Shown: one piece after another, positions 17,849 through 25,816 of the stretch
Position numbering within the stretch: position 1 is the first letter of the stretch
Layout: every line of letters starts with the position of its first letter
Origin: Lyngbya sp. PCC 8106
GTDB lineage: Bacteria > Cyanobacteriota > Cyanobacteriia > Cyanobacteriales > Microcoleaceae
Reading direction: 5' to 3'
Assembly (NCBI RefSeq): GCF_000169095.1
Contig: NZ_AAVU01000050.1
Coordinates: 1 to 50,259 of the forward strand
DNA: 50,259 bases
Notes under the pieces: model-generated
Told to the model about the DNA's origin: nothing
Databases searched by the model: none
Seen by the model: only the letters and a program-made list of their open reading frames with translations
Made by a program: the position numbers and the translations under genes

Positions 17849-18628
17849 CTAAGGAATTAGAGTAGCACTCACTAACTGTTGGGTGTAGGGATGTTGAGGA
17901 TCATCTAACACTTGATCCGTTAATCCACTTTCAACAATATTACCATTTTTCATTATAAATAACCGATGAGCAAGTAACCGTACAACTCCGATATCGTGAG
18001 TCACTAAAATAACACTTAAATTTAAAGTTCTCACCAAAGAACGTAATAAATCTAACAATCTTGCTTGTACCGAAACATCCAATCCTCCGGTGGGTTCATC
18101 CATTAAAATTAAACGGGGTTGAGTCACTAAAACTCTGGCAATTTGTAGCCGTTGCTGCATTCCTCCAGAAAAAGTAGTGGGAAGTTCATCCATCCAACGA
18201 CAATCTATTTCAACCTGTTCTAACCAATAGGCAATTTCTTGACGTATCTTACCATAATTTCGGATACCAATATCCATTAAACGTTCACCAATATTCGCAC
18301 CTGCTGTGATATTCATGCGTAAACCATCCCGAGGATTTTGCTGAACAAACCCCCATTCTGTTCGCATCAGTTGACGCCGATGGGATTCAGAAATCTGTTG
18401 AAAATCTAGCCATTTTTCTTGACGGTTTAAATAGTGAATTTTACCCTGTTCGATAGCTAATAATCCAGCAATTGCTTTGAGTAAAGTTGATTTTCCCGAA
18501 CCAGATTCGCCAACTATTCCTAACACTTGACCTTGATGAAGATTAAAAGAAATATCGTTACAGGCTTGAGTCAAACCGTAAGTTTTACTGAGATTTTCGA
18601 CCGTCAGCAAAGATTGAATCTTATTCAT
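17849..18628 (-). CDS. phnK: PhnK, ABC-type ATPase of the C-P lyase complex
   Basis: 259 residues with Walker A GESGSGKST, Q-loop WGFVQQNPRDGLRM, signature TFSGGMQQRLQIARVL and Walker B LILMDEPTGGLDVS. The QNPRDGLRM stretch is typical of PhnK. PhnK docks on PhnJ in the C-P lyase core. Its ATG overlaps the stop of the preceding GST gene (ATGA), showing that the GST is translated within the operon. Confidence 0.95.
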   Translation of the reverse strand: MNKIQSLLTVENLSKTYGLTQACNDISFNLHQGQVLGIVGESGSGKSTLLKAIAGLLAIEQGKIHYLNRQEKWLDFQQISESHRRQLMRTEWGFVQQNPRDGLRMNITAGANIGERLMDIGIRNYGKIRQEIAYWLEQVEIDCRWMDELPTTFSGGMQQRLQIARVLVTQPRLILMDEPTGGLDVSVQARLLDLLRSLVRTLNLSVILVTHDIGVVRLLAHRLFIMKNGNIVESGLTDQVLDDPQHPYTQQLVSATLIP

Positions 18629-19287
18629 TGAGATTTTTGGGTTAAAATGGCTTTAATTCGAGCGTAGGAAGCTTGAATATCTTCGGGCTGGGGTTCAGTT
18701 TTTTGCCAACTTTCTCGTAACATCAACCGTTCACACCAAGCTTGAAGTTGAGGATGATTTTCTAGGGAAACATTCATATATTTTAAGGTGGGGATAACAG
18801 TCCCAACTACAATATCAGCTAGGGTCATTTCTTCGCTGACTAAATAAGGATTTTCACCTAAATACTTTTGATAAAAGTCAAAAATTGTTGTAATTTTTTG
18901 GTGAATTTTTTCTAAGGGTTGGTTCGGATCTTCCGGTAAACCAACGACCTGTTTTAAAAGGGGTAAACTTGTGGGTAAAAGTTCATTGACTGTTACGAAT
19001 TCAACCATTCGCATCGTTCCGATTTGTTTGGCGTTTTTGGGCGTAAAACTAGGAGTCGGATATTTCGCTTCTAAATAATCTAAAATCGCTAGAGATTCAA
19101 TCACGGTAAAATCATCATCAACGAGAGTCGGAATATGATGAAAGGGATTTAATGTTAAATACTCAGGGTCAAATTGATCTCCTTGTAAGCTGAGAACGAT
19201 TTCTTCAAATTCAACTTGCTTTTCTAAAAGCATTACCCAAACCCGACGACTATTAACAGATAAGGGAGTGTGATAAAACTTTAACAT
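18625..19287 (-). CDS. Glutathione S-transferase family protein inside the phn operon
   Basis: 220 residues. The N-terminal thioredoxin fold reads MLKFYHTPLSVNSRRVWVML, with the glutathione-binding NPFHHIPTLVDDD and VIESLAILDYLE, followed by an all-helical C-terminal domain containing MTLADIVVGTV. It lies between phnJ and phnK, overlaps phnK by four bases and begins 59 bases after phnJ. A GST is not part of the known C-P lyase core. Protection of the radical-SAM enzyme, or reaction of a phosphonate product with glutathione, are possible but unsupported. GST family membership is firm, the role unknown. Confidence 0.9.
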   Translation of the reverse strand: MLKFYHTPLSVNSRRVWVMLLEKQVEFEEIVLSLQGDQFDPEYLTLNPFHHIPTLVDDDFTVIESLAILDYLEAKYPTPSFTPKNAKQIGTMRMVEFVTVNELLPTSLPLLKQVVGLPEDPNQPLEKIHQKITTIFDFYQKYLGENPYLVSEEMTLADIVVGTVIPTLKYMNVSLENHPQLQAWCERLMLRESWQKTEPQPEDIQASYARIKAILTQKSQ

Positions 19288-19345
19288 GATTTCTCACCTT
19301 CATTTTTGATTCTAGTTTTGTGTATAACTTTGGTTTAATTATACC

Positions 19346-20200
19346 TTATTTTTGTTGTTGCTGCTGACAATAATCACTATCGGAACACACCCACATTCTT
19401 GTCCCTTGGTCATCCATTATGACTTCATCCAGATAACTTTCTGTTGACCCACAAAGTTCACAGGGTTTATTCCATTTTTCCACTGAAAACGGATGATCTT
19501 CAAAGTCTAAACTTTCCACAGAAGTATAGGGAGGAATTGCATAAATTCGCTTTTCTCGTCCCGCCCCAAAGAGTTGTAACGCTGGAGAATTATTGAGTTT
19601 AGGATTATCAAACCGAGGAATAGGACTTGGACTCATTAAATAGCGATGATTGACCATAACCGGATAATCATAAGAGGTAGAAATATAACCATATTTTGTA
19701 ATATCTTCGTAGAGTTTAACGTACATTGAACCATATTCTTCTAGGGCGTGCATTTTTTGAGTTTGCACTTCTGAGGGTTCTAACCAGCGCAACGGTTCAG
19801 GAATAGGAACTTGATAAACCATCACTTGACCTTCTTTTAAAGGCGTTTCTGGAATCCGATGTCGAGTTTGAATTAAAGTAGCTTCTGAGGTTTTTTCTGT
19901 TGTTTTAATATTGCAAACTTTAACAAAAAAACGCCGAATATTAACAGCATTTGTCGTATCATCTGAACCTTGGTCAATCACTTTTAACACATCTGTTTTT
20001 CCAATCACAGAAGCAGTGACTTGAATTCCTCCCGTTCCCCAACCGTAGGACATCGGCATTTCTTTAGAGGAAAACGGGATTTGATGACCTGGAATTGCAA
20101 CCGCTTTTAAAATAGTTCGCCGAATTGAACGTTTAGTTTGTTCGTCTAGATAGGCAAAGTTAAACCCTTCGTAAGATGTCTTTTGGGAATCAGAAATCAT
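19346..20200 (-). CDS. phnJ: PhnJ, carbon-phosphorus lyase (radical SAM)
   Basis: 284 residues. PhnJ is the catalytic subunit that cleaves the C-P bond of ribose-1-phosphonate-5-phosphate by radical SAM chemistry. The four essential cysteines are kept with the family spacing: Cys247, Cys250 (KPCELCGS), Cys272 and Cys278 (WVCSDSDYC), that is C-x2-C-x21-C-x5-C. Other family hallmarks are FAYLDEQTKRSIRR, VAIPGHQIPF and the GWGTGGIQ turn. The C-terminal tail ends in a run of five Gln. The alpha-D-ribosyl cyclic phosphate product would go to the 2H phosphoesterase or another PhnP-like enzyme. Confidence 0.98.
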   Translation of the reverse strand: MISDSQKTSYEGFNFAYLDEQTKRSIRRTILKAVAIPGHQIPFSSKEMPMSYGWGTGGIQVTASVIGKTDVLKVIDQGSDDTTNAVNIRRFFVKVCNIKTTEKTSEATLIQTRHRIPETPLKEGQVMVYQVPIPEPLRWLEPSEVQTQKMHALEEYGSMYVKLYEDITKYGYISTSYDYPVMVNHRYLMSPSPIPRFDNPKLNNSPALQLFGAGREKRIYAIPPYTSVESLDFEDHPFSVEKWNKPCELCGSTESYLDEVIMDDQGTRMWVCSDSDYCQQQQQK

Positions 20201-20244
20201 AGTTAATTTTTGAGTGAGTTTATTCTAAAATAAAGGATTAAAAT

Positions 20245-20385
20245 TCAGACATCCAAATTTATGAAATTGTTAATTCCTAACCCGGATGGACTCATAATGA
20301 TAATTTCTCCCCCAACTAATTCCATCTGATAATCTGGGTTTTGACGTTGTAAGTGTTCCAAATCTTTAACAGTTAAAGCTGACAT
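20245..20385 (-). pseudogene. N-terminal fragment of a Uma2-family (DUF820) protein
   Basis: A 46-codon frame starting MSALTVKDLEHLQRQNPDYQ and continuing MELVGGEIIIMSPSG, then diverging and stopping. This is the beginning of the Uma2/DUF820 nuclease-like family, very abundant in cyanobacteria, which normally has about 190 residues including the catalytic part. A good ribosome binding site (AAGGAGATTTTACAA) precedes the ATG. The rest of the gene is missing. It lies in the 238-base gap between phnI and phnJ, so a Uma2 gene once inserted in the operon and decayed, or only the start was copied there. Confidence 0.75.
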
Positions 20386-20438
20386 TTGTAAAATCTCCTT
20401 TGATTCAGACTTCTCGCATAGATCAATTATAAACCAGG

Positions 20439-21608
20439 CTAAGAAGATAACTTTGAGTAATTTTTAGGAGAATAAGAAGATTGTCCGTTTTGGGAAGGAT
20501 CAGGATTGATTGAATCAGATTCTTGAACCGAAGAATTATCACTATTAATCTGTTCTTGTTGCATCTGTCGAACCAAGTTTAATTCTGCTTGAAAATCGAC
20601 ATAATGAGGTAACTTTAAATGCTGCACAAATCCTTGCGCCTGAACGTTGTCAGAATGGGATAAAACAAACTCCTCATCTTGAGCAATTCCCATGATGTCT
20701 TCCCCAAATTCTTTAGCTCGCATAGCTCGATCAACTAATGCCATCGAAATTGCTTTTCTTTCATTAAACCCAAAGGTTAATCCATATCCGCGTGTAAATT
20801 GAGGTGACATTTTTTGGTTTCCAGAAAACTGATTAACCATTTGAACTTCTGTGACGGTAATATCAGCAATTGCAACTTCAAAACCCAACTCCTCTGGGCA
20901 AATAATCACTTCTACTTCTCCCATACAAACTTCTCCAGCAAAGGGATGATTGCGACCATATCCTCGTTGAGTTGAATAGGCTAAACTCAGCAAAAATCCC
21001 TCATCTGCACGGGCTAAATTTTGCAGTCGTTCATCTCGTTCTGCGGGAAATTTTAAGGGATTTTGAGTTAAGTCAAAGGGCTGATTTTCTTCGGGGGGTT
21101 CGTCTTGAATTAGTCCTTCTTCTCCTAACAGATTCAAAACAGAAGTAACAGCTTCTTCGTTGGGAGATGCGGTTGGCGGTGTGGGAGTATTATTTCCTTC
21201 TGCTGCTAATTTGAAGTCTAATAACCGATGAATATAATCAAAAGTTGGGCCTAATTTTTGTCCGCCGGGAATATCTTTAAAAATAGAAGAAATTCGCCGT
21301 TGAATTTTCATTTTACTGGTTTCTAACGGTTGACTGTTGTAAAATCGGGGTAAAGTTGTACGATAGGCTCGAATCAAAAAGATTGCTTCTACTAAATCTC
21401 CCCAAGCTTGTTTAATCGCTAAAGCAGCTAAATCTGGGTCATATAAACTACCTTCACACATGACTCGATTTACGGCTAAAGACAGTTGTTGTTTAATTTG
21501 TTCTATGGTTAATTCGGGTGTATTTGGATCGCCTCGTCGTAACGCTTTTAACAATGTTTCTGCATTTTCTATCGCTTGTTGTCCGCCTTTAACTGCTACA
21601 TAGGGCAT
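20439..21608 (-). CDS. phnI: PhnI, C-P lyase core subunit
   Basis: 389 residues, slightly longer than the usual 350-370. PhnI is the nucleosidase-like subunit that, with PhnG, PhnH and PhnL, couples phosphonate to ribose triphosphate. It begins MPYVAVKGGQQAIENAE and contains QIKQQLSLAVNRVMCEGSLY, then YSTQRGYGRNHPFAGEV and LPHYVDFQAELNLVRQM, all typical of PhnI. The last 40 residues are Ser/Asn/Gln rich and look like a dispensable extension. It is 30 bases downstream of phnH. Confidence 0.97.
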   Translation of the reverse strand: MPYVAVKGGQQAIENAETLLKALRRGDPNTPELTIEQIKQQLSLAVNRVMCEGSLYDPDLAALAIKQAWGDLVEAIFLIRAYRTTLPRFYNSQPLETSKMKIQRRISSIFKDIPGGQKLGPTFDYIHRLLDFKLAAEGNNTPTPPTASPNEEAVTSVLNLLGEEGLIQDEPPEENQPFDLTQNPLKFPAERDERLQNLARADEGFLLSLAYSTQRGYGRNHPFAGEVCMGEVEVIICPEELGFEVAIADITVTEVQMVNQFSGNQKMSPQFTRGYGLTFGFNERKAISMALVDRAMRAKEFGEDIMGIAQDEEFVLSHSDNVQAQGFVQHLKLPHYVDFQAELNLVRQMQQEQINSDNSSVQESDSINPDPSQNGQSSYSPKNYSKLSS

Positions 21609-21638
21609 TTCAATACACTCCTAATTTGTTGATGAAAT

Positions 21639-22223
21639 CTATAGACTTAAATTCGTTGTTCGGGGTAAACCAATAATGGTATTTTCCCCAAATAAAAAGA
21701 CATCAATTCCTAACGGATAACTCTGATGATTTTTCTTCCACTCCTCTCTAAAACTTGAATCTAAGGGAAGTTTGATAACTTGTTCCTCAGAAATTCCTGG
21801 CCCATTTAAGCGAATCGGTTCACAGGTTGCTAATGATTCTATTTGGATCAATAAAGTTGTCGAGAGTTCGGGTTTTTCTGCGGTTCCCCAATTAAAATTA
21901 CCTAGAGATAGTCTATCACTTAGGTTCTGAATAATTGCAAAATTTGCAGCTTGAGGATGAGTTGTAAAATGACAACCTGTATGAAATTTTAACCACGCTT
22001 TGACATCAGGTTCAAACTCTGAACTCAACCAAATAGTTGTGTCTAAATCAAGTAAAGATAAGCAAGCCGCAGCACAAGCTAATGTTAATCCAGGTGGAGG
22101 CGTGAGTTGAATACAAATCTCTTGAGAGGTTCCCGGATAGGAGAGGGCATTTAAAAGAGTTCTGAACGTAATTTGAGCATCGTGAACATCATCTTGAAAC
22201 CCGGGTAATTGAGTAATTTCCAT
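21639..22223 (-). CDS. phnH: PhnH, C-P lyase core subunit
   Basis: 194 residues. PhnH is the PLP-transferase-fold subunit without PLP that sits in the PhnGHIJ complex. Matching stretches are LPGFQDDVHDAQITFRTLLN, ALSYPGTSQEI, LLDLDTTIWL and RLNGPGISEE, then NHQSYPLGIDVFLF. The start ATG is at 22223 and phnG ends 47 bases upstream. The length is normal. Confidence 0.95.
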   Translation of the reverse strand: MEITQLPGFQDDVHDAQITFRTLLNALSYPGTSQEICIQLTPPPGLTLACAAACLSLLDLDTTIWLSSEFEPDVKAWLKFHTGCHFTTHPQAANFAIIQNLSDRLSLGNFNWGTAEKPELSTTLLIQIESLATCEPIRLNGPGISEEQVIKLPLDSSFREEWKKNHQSYPLGIDVFLFGENTIIGLPRTTNLSL

Positions 22224-22270
22224 AACGATTTTATTGATAAATCATTGAGGGAACTAATGTGTCCATCATT

Positions 22271-22720
22271 TTATTCTCCTCTAGCTAAAGTAAAGAAATT
22301 AACTTGGGTTGAAGCGGTTTGTGATTGTTGAGTTTGTTGTTGATGAATTGCCTCAGCTTGCAGGGGTTCTATGACTATTTTTTGGACTCGTTCGCACCAG
22401 TTATTATGCTGCATCAAAGCATCGGCCAAAGCCGCTAACTCAGCATGAAGATGTGATCGCCCCGCAACATAACCAAAACCTGTTATTATCGGTTGATAAT
22501 GAAGTTTAATTACACAGCGAGTTAATGTCATTTCTCCTAAGTTAAAAATCTGTCCTGTACCTCCGGCTCGACCCCTGACCTGGGTTAAACCAATCTCTGG
22601 CGGACGCAAGAAACTGTATTGGGGCAAAGGTTCTAGCCCTGCCATTTTTTCTTGCAATTGCTCTAACGAAGCTTTTGCTAAAGTTGCCATCCAAGCCTGT
22701 CGTTGGGCAAGATTTGACAT
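22271..22720 (-). CDS. phnG: PhnG, C-P lyase core subunit
   Basis: 149 residues, normal length. PhnG begins NLAQRQAWMATLAKASLEQL, with PPEIGLTQVRGRAGGTGQIF and LGEMTLTRC, which are the conserved core, and ends in a Gln/Thr-rich tail before NFFTLARGE. It is the first gene of the C-P lyase half operon. Upstream lies the divergent promoter region with PhnF operator-like palindromes. Confidence 0.95.
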   Translation of the reverse strand: MSNLAQRQAWMATLAKASLEQLQEKMAGLEPLPQYSFLRPPEIGLTQVRGRAGGTGQIFNLGEMTLTRCVIKLHYQPIITGFGYVAGRSHLHAELAALADALMQHNNWCERVQKIVIEPLQAEAIHQQQTQQSQTASTQVNFFTLARGE

Positions 22721-22758
22721 AATTAATTATGCTTAAGGATTAATGAAGTTGATTCAAC

Positions 22759-22827
22759 TTGTCTAGACAATTAAAGCCGCTAGTCACAAAGTACCTAACT
22801 TTGTCAAAATTGACAAGGTTCACCTTG
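22759..22827. promoter_or_regulatory. Palindromes between phnG and phnF, candidate PhnF operators
   Basis: Three inverted repeats lie in the 121-base divergent spacer: TTGTCTAGACAA (22759-22770), a perfect 12-base palindrome; TTGTCAA-AA-TTGACAA (22801-22816); and CAAGGT-TC-ACCTTG (22814-22827). The first two share the TTGTC/GACAA arms. The known mycobacterial PhnF site (TGGTATAGACCA) has the same general form. The sites lie 51 and 5 to 80 bases from the two start codons, as expected for a repressor acting on both genes. Assignment to PhnF is inferred from position. Confidence 0.6.
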
Positions 22828-22841
22828 ATATCAGATCTCGA

Positions 22842-23561
22842 ATGAACCCTAATACTATGCCTGTTTACGCTCAAATCGCCAATGAGTTACGACAAAATAT
22901 CAATCAGGGAGTTTATCAGGTTGGTGATAAATTACCGACCGAAAATCAGTTGAGCGAACATTTCAGCGTAAACCGCCATACGGTAAGACGGGCGATTGCT
23001 TTGCTCAAAAGTGAAGGATTGTTGCGTGTTGATCAGGGTCGCGGTACTTTTGTTGCGGGAATACCGATTCGATATCCGATTGGCAGACGGGTTCGCTACA
23101 ACGCCGCGATGATCGAGCAAGGGCTAGAAACAACCTTTCAATTGTTGCGGGCTGTTGAAATCTCAGCTAGCTCCTCGGTGGCGAGTAATTTGAAGCTTTC
23201 CTCTGGCGATAAAGTGGCACTGATTGAACGTTTAACTTTTGTTGATGACCAACCGATTAGCATTTCTACGGGGCATTTTCCGCTGTCTTGCTTCCCTAAT
23301 ATTTTATCTTTTCAACATAAAATGTGGTCAATTTCGCAGCTTCTCAGAGAAGTTTATGGCTGCGATCATATTCGTCAGTCTACGCGGGTTTCTGCTCGGG
23401 TTGTTCGTCCCCAAGATGCGCGTTTTCTGAGAGTTCCTCTGAATTATCCGATTTTATTAACAGAATCAATTAATGTTGATCAAGATGGTCGTATTGTCGA
23501 ATATGGCGTAACCAGATTTCGGGGAGATCGCATGGAATTGGTGTTTGAAAATGAGTCATAA
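22842..23561 (+). CDS. phnF: PhnF-type GntR/HutC transcription regulator
   Basis: 239 residues. An N-terminal winged helix of the GntR family (PVYAQIANELRQNINQGVYQ, then LPTENQLSEHFSVNRHTVRR and LLRVDQGRGTFVA) is followed by a UTRA effector domain (residues about 95-235). The linker sequence IPIRYPIGRRVRYN is typical of PhnF. PhnF proteins repress phosphonate or phosphate genes and respond to a phosphorylated ligand. It is divergent from phnG and convergent with the fatty-acid-hydroxylase-like gene. A palindrome covers its likely promoter, so autorepression is likely. Confidence 0.9.
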   Translation: MNPNTMPVYAQIANELRQNINQGVYQVGDKLPTENQLSEHFSVNRHTVRRAIALLKSEGLLRVDQGRGTFVAGIPIRYPIGRRVRYNAAMIEQGLETTFQLLRAVEISASSSVASNLKLSSGDKVALIERLTFVDDQPISISTGHFPLSCFPNILSFQHKMWSISQLLREVYGCDHIRQSTRVSARVVRPQDARFLRVPLNYPILLTESINVDQDGRIVEYGVTRFRGDRMELVFENES

Positions 23562-23632
23562 GATGCTCTCAATTCCAAGCGATCATCAAAATTACAATTT
23601 GAGTTTGAATCAGTTTGAATCTGAACGAAACT

Positions 23633-24139
23633 TTAACTGTATCTGGCTCGAAACTGCTTTTTCCATCTCAATAAAACCCTAAACCAAGCTTGAGCAGGTT
23701 TGTCATAAAAGGTAAAGATATCACCAAAGGCAACCCGAGAATTGAGATGATGTTCCCAATGTCGTTCGGGGGTTGTAATACAGAAGATTTTGCAAATCTG
23801 TTTAACTGGAGTTGGAGTTTCCCACTGTTTTAGAGAAACGTGTCTCCACTCAACATGACATTCTGCCAAAATCAATCCTAAAATTGTGCCAATCGGTGAG
23901 ATAATCCAAAATAGAGGAATAAACATTAAGTAAGGAAATGCCCCAAAAAAACCCGTGATCAAAGCGACAGGTTTCTTAGTCAAAATGGCATAGCGAACAA
24001 AGCTACGGTTCGGACTATGGTGAACAACAGCATGGAATTTACCAAAAATATGTTCGGGAACGTGGTAGCAAAATGTCGAAATGAAGTCTCCTAACAGGAG
24101 TAGAAGAATAGCAACACAGAATATCTTGAGAAAAATCAC
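23633..24139 (-). CDS. Fatty acid hydroxylase/sterol desaturase superfamily membrane protein
   Basis: 168 residues from a GTG start behind AGGAG. Three histidine clusters are visible: FHAVVHHSPN (HxxxHH), HVEWRH (HxxxxH) and ERHWEHH (HxxHH), the pattern of the non-haem diiron membrane hydroxylases. Hydrophobic segments are at the N-terminus (IFCVAILLLLLGDFISTF) and in the middle (GFFGAFPYLMFIPLFWII and PIGTILGLILAE). It is the last gene of the phnC-D-E strand after a TauE/SafE gene. Its substrate is unknown. Its place in the phosphonate island hints at a lipid or alkyl substrate but does not show it. Confidence 0.75.
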   Translation of the reverse strand: MIFLKIFCVAILLLLLGDFISTFCYHVPEHIFGKFHAVVHHSPNRSFVRYAILTKKPVALITGFFGAFPYLMFIPLFWIISPIGTILGLILAECHVEWRHVSLKQWETPTPVKQICKIFCITTPERHWEHHLNSRVAFGDIFTFYDKPAQAWFRVLLRWKKQFRARYS

Positions 24140-24233
24140 AATAGACTCCTCACCATCTACTTGTGACCTTAATCAATCAAGGTTAAACTCTATTAATTTT
24201 TGGGTTAAATTTCGTTTAATTTTGGGTGTGGGT

Positions 24234-24596
24234 TTATTTCGATAAAATCATCCTAAATCCAACGATCAACATTGCTACACCAAATATACGTTTTAAGTAC
24301 AATTCGGGAATTAAGCCTGCGAGTTTTCCGCCCACAAATCCGCCCAGAAAAAATCCAATACAGATTAAAAGTGCAACTTTAATGTTAACATAACCTTCCT
24401 GATAATAGCTCCAAGCTGCCAAAAGACCAATCGGTGGGACTAATAGGGCGAGTGTTGTTCCTTGAGCATAATGTTGAGAAAACCCAAACCAATAAACCAA
24501 AGCCGGAGTTAATAAAACCCCTCCTCCGATCCCAATTAATCCACTGATTATTCCGGTGGCTAGTCCTAGCATCAAAAAAGCAATCATCTGTACCAT
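24234..24596 (-). CDS. Half-size TauE/SafE (TSUP) membrane protein
   Basis: 120 residues, four hydrophobic helices, with the family glycine motif GLATGIISGLIGIGGGVLLT and the later GFFLGGFVGGKLAG. Full TauE/SafE proteins are about 250 residues made of two such repeats, so this is one repeat that would need to pair with itself. Half-size members occur in cyanobacteria. Family members move sulfite, sulfonates or other small organic anions. The position after phnE suggests a role with phosphonates or their products; that is inference. Confidence 0.8.
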   Translation of the reverse strand: MVQMIAFLMLGLATGIISGLIGIGGGVLLTPALVYWFGFSQHYAQGTTLALLVPPIGLLAAWSYYQEGYVNIKVALLICIGFFLGGFVGGKLAGLIPELYLKRIFGVAMLIVGFRMILSK

Positions 24597-24675
24597 ATCT
24601 AACTCCTAAATTTTAAGTTGATAAACTGACCTTGATTTTAACATTTGGATGTCTTTATAATAACTAATTTTAAGA

Positions 24676-25524
24676 TTAAATTAGCCAATTTCGGAGTTTG
24701 GATGACAGAAAATCTATAGTCGATGTCGCCACAATTAAAATGATTAAAATGGCACATACTTTTTGATATTGAAAGGCTTGGAAACTCTGATAAAGCGAAA
24801 CCCCAATTCCTCCTGCACCAACAATTCCTAATACCGAAGCCGAACGAACATTCGACTCAAATCGATATAAAATATAGGATGTCCATAACGGCATCACTTG
24901 CGGAAGAACACCAAAAATAATCTCTTGAATTTTTTGAGCGCCTGTCGCCCGAATTCCTTCGACTGGCCCTGGATCAATAGACTCTACAACTTCAGAAAAT
25001 AACTTCCCTAATATACCTGTTGTATGCACAAATAACGCTAAGACTCCCGCAAAAGGCCCTAAACCAACCGCTACCACAAATATTAATGCAAATACGATTT
25101 CATTAATCGCTCGCATCGTATCTAATATTCGACGAATCGGTTGCACTATCCACACCGGACAAACATTTTCTGATCCTAATAATGAGAGGGGAATTGCAGC
25201 AATTGCAGCCATTAATGTTCCCCAAAGTCCCATCGAAATTGTGATGATGGTATCTTCTAGATAAAATCGCCAGTCGGAAAAATCAGGGGGGAAATAAGAT
25301 CGAGTATATTCGACCATATTGTTACTATTTCTAAACAATAAGGGAAAGTTAACTTCACTTTGAATAGAGGAAAAAATTAGCACCCCTATTGCTACAAGTA
25401 GAAATAAAATTCGTATTGTTGTGACTTGTTTTTGTTCTTGAGATAGGGTTTCTAAGACAGCAGGAGATGCCAATAGTTTAACAGATGAATCAGAATATTT
25501 CAATTTGCTATGATGATCTTTCAT
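24676..25524 (-). CDS. phnE: PhnE, phosphonate ABC transporter permease
   Basis: 282 residues from the ATG at 25524 (an in-frame TTG two codons upstream is less likely). A hydrophobic helix occurs near the N-terminus (TTIRILFLLVAIGVLIFSSI), then the binding-protein-dependent transport fold with IITISMGLWGTLMAAIAAIP, ILDTMRAINEIVFALIFVVA and the EAA-like loop GATGAQKIQEIIFGVLPQV. GIVGAGGIGVSLY is also conserved in PhnE. There is only one permease gene here; some species have two. Downstream are the TSUP and hydroxylase genes. Confidence 0.95.
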   Translation of the reverse strand: MKDHHSKLKYSDSSVKLLASPAVLETLSQEQKQVTTIRILFLLVAIGVLIFSSIQSEVNFPLLFRNSNNMVEYTRSYFPPDFSDWRFYLEDTIITISMGLWGTLMAAIAAIPLSLLGSENVCPVWIVQPIRRILDTMRAINEIVFALIFVVAVGLGPFAGVLALFVHTTGILGKLFSEVVESIDPGPVEGIRATGAQKIQEIIFGVLPQVMPLWTSYILYRFESNVRSASVLGIVGAGGIGVSLYQSFQAFQYQKVCAILIILIVATSTIDFLSSKLRNWLI

Positions 25525-25530
25525 GCTCAA

Positions 25531-25816
25531 AATTTTTCAAAGATTGAATAGAAAACAAATAATTTATTCCCCCAAATTCCTCCCATTGCAAAGTTTCCTT
25601 GTATTAGAGGTATAATTTCAAGTCCCCCAGAATCAGCAGGGCCGTTTCGTTGCCCTAAAACTTGATTTGTTGGGAGGTGGGGAGGTAGGGAGGTCGGGAG
25701 GATTTTTATTAATAAAAAGCTATTTTTCATGTTTAAAAAATACCTCTTCCCATCACCCCATCACGGGGGCATTAACTCAGAGTTTGGGGATTTAGGGGAA
25801 TAAACAATCAATAGAA
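25531..25816 (-). other. Long spacer between phnD and phnE
   Basis: About 290 bases, unusual inside a transporter operon. It holds a GGGAGGT-type repeat at 25672-25701 on the plus strand and a CCCC/GGGG hairpin with the loop GTGAT near 25753-25770, read on the minus strand as an mRNA hairpin. No gene is supported. The hairpin and G-rich repeat could limit read-through and so lower permease relative to binding protein. Confidence 0.5.
25672..25701 (+). repeat. G-rich GGGAGG heptamer-type repeat, potential G-quadruplex
   Basis: Four runs of three or four G separated by AGGT/AGGTA/AGGTC make a G-quadruplex motif on the plus strand and a C-rich one on the coding strand. Such short tandem repeats of about seven bases are common in cyanobacterial spacers. 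Confidence 0.7.

Noticed and set aside
25527..25730. 67-codon frame between phnE and phnD
   Set aside because: It runs through the G-rich tandem repeat and has no recognisable start signal.
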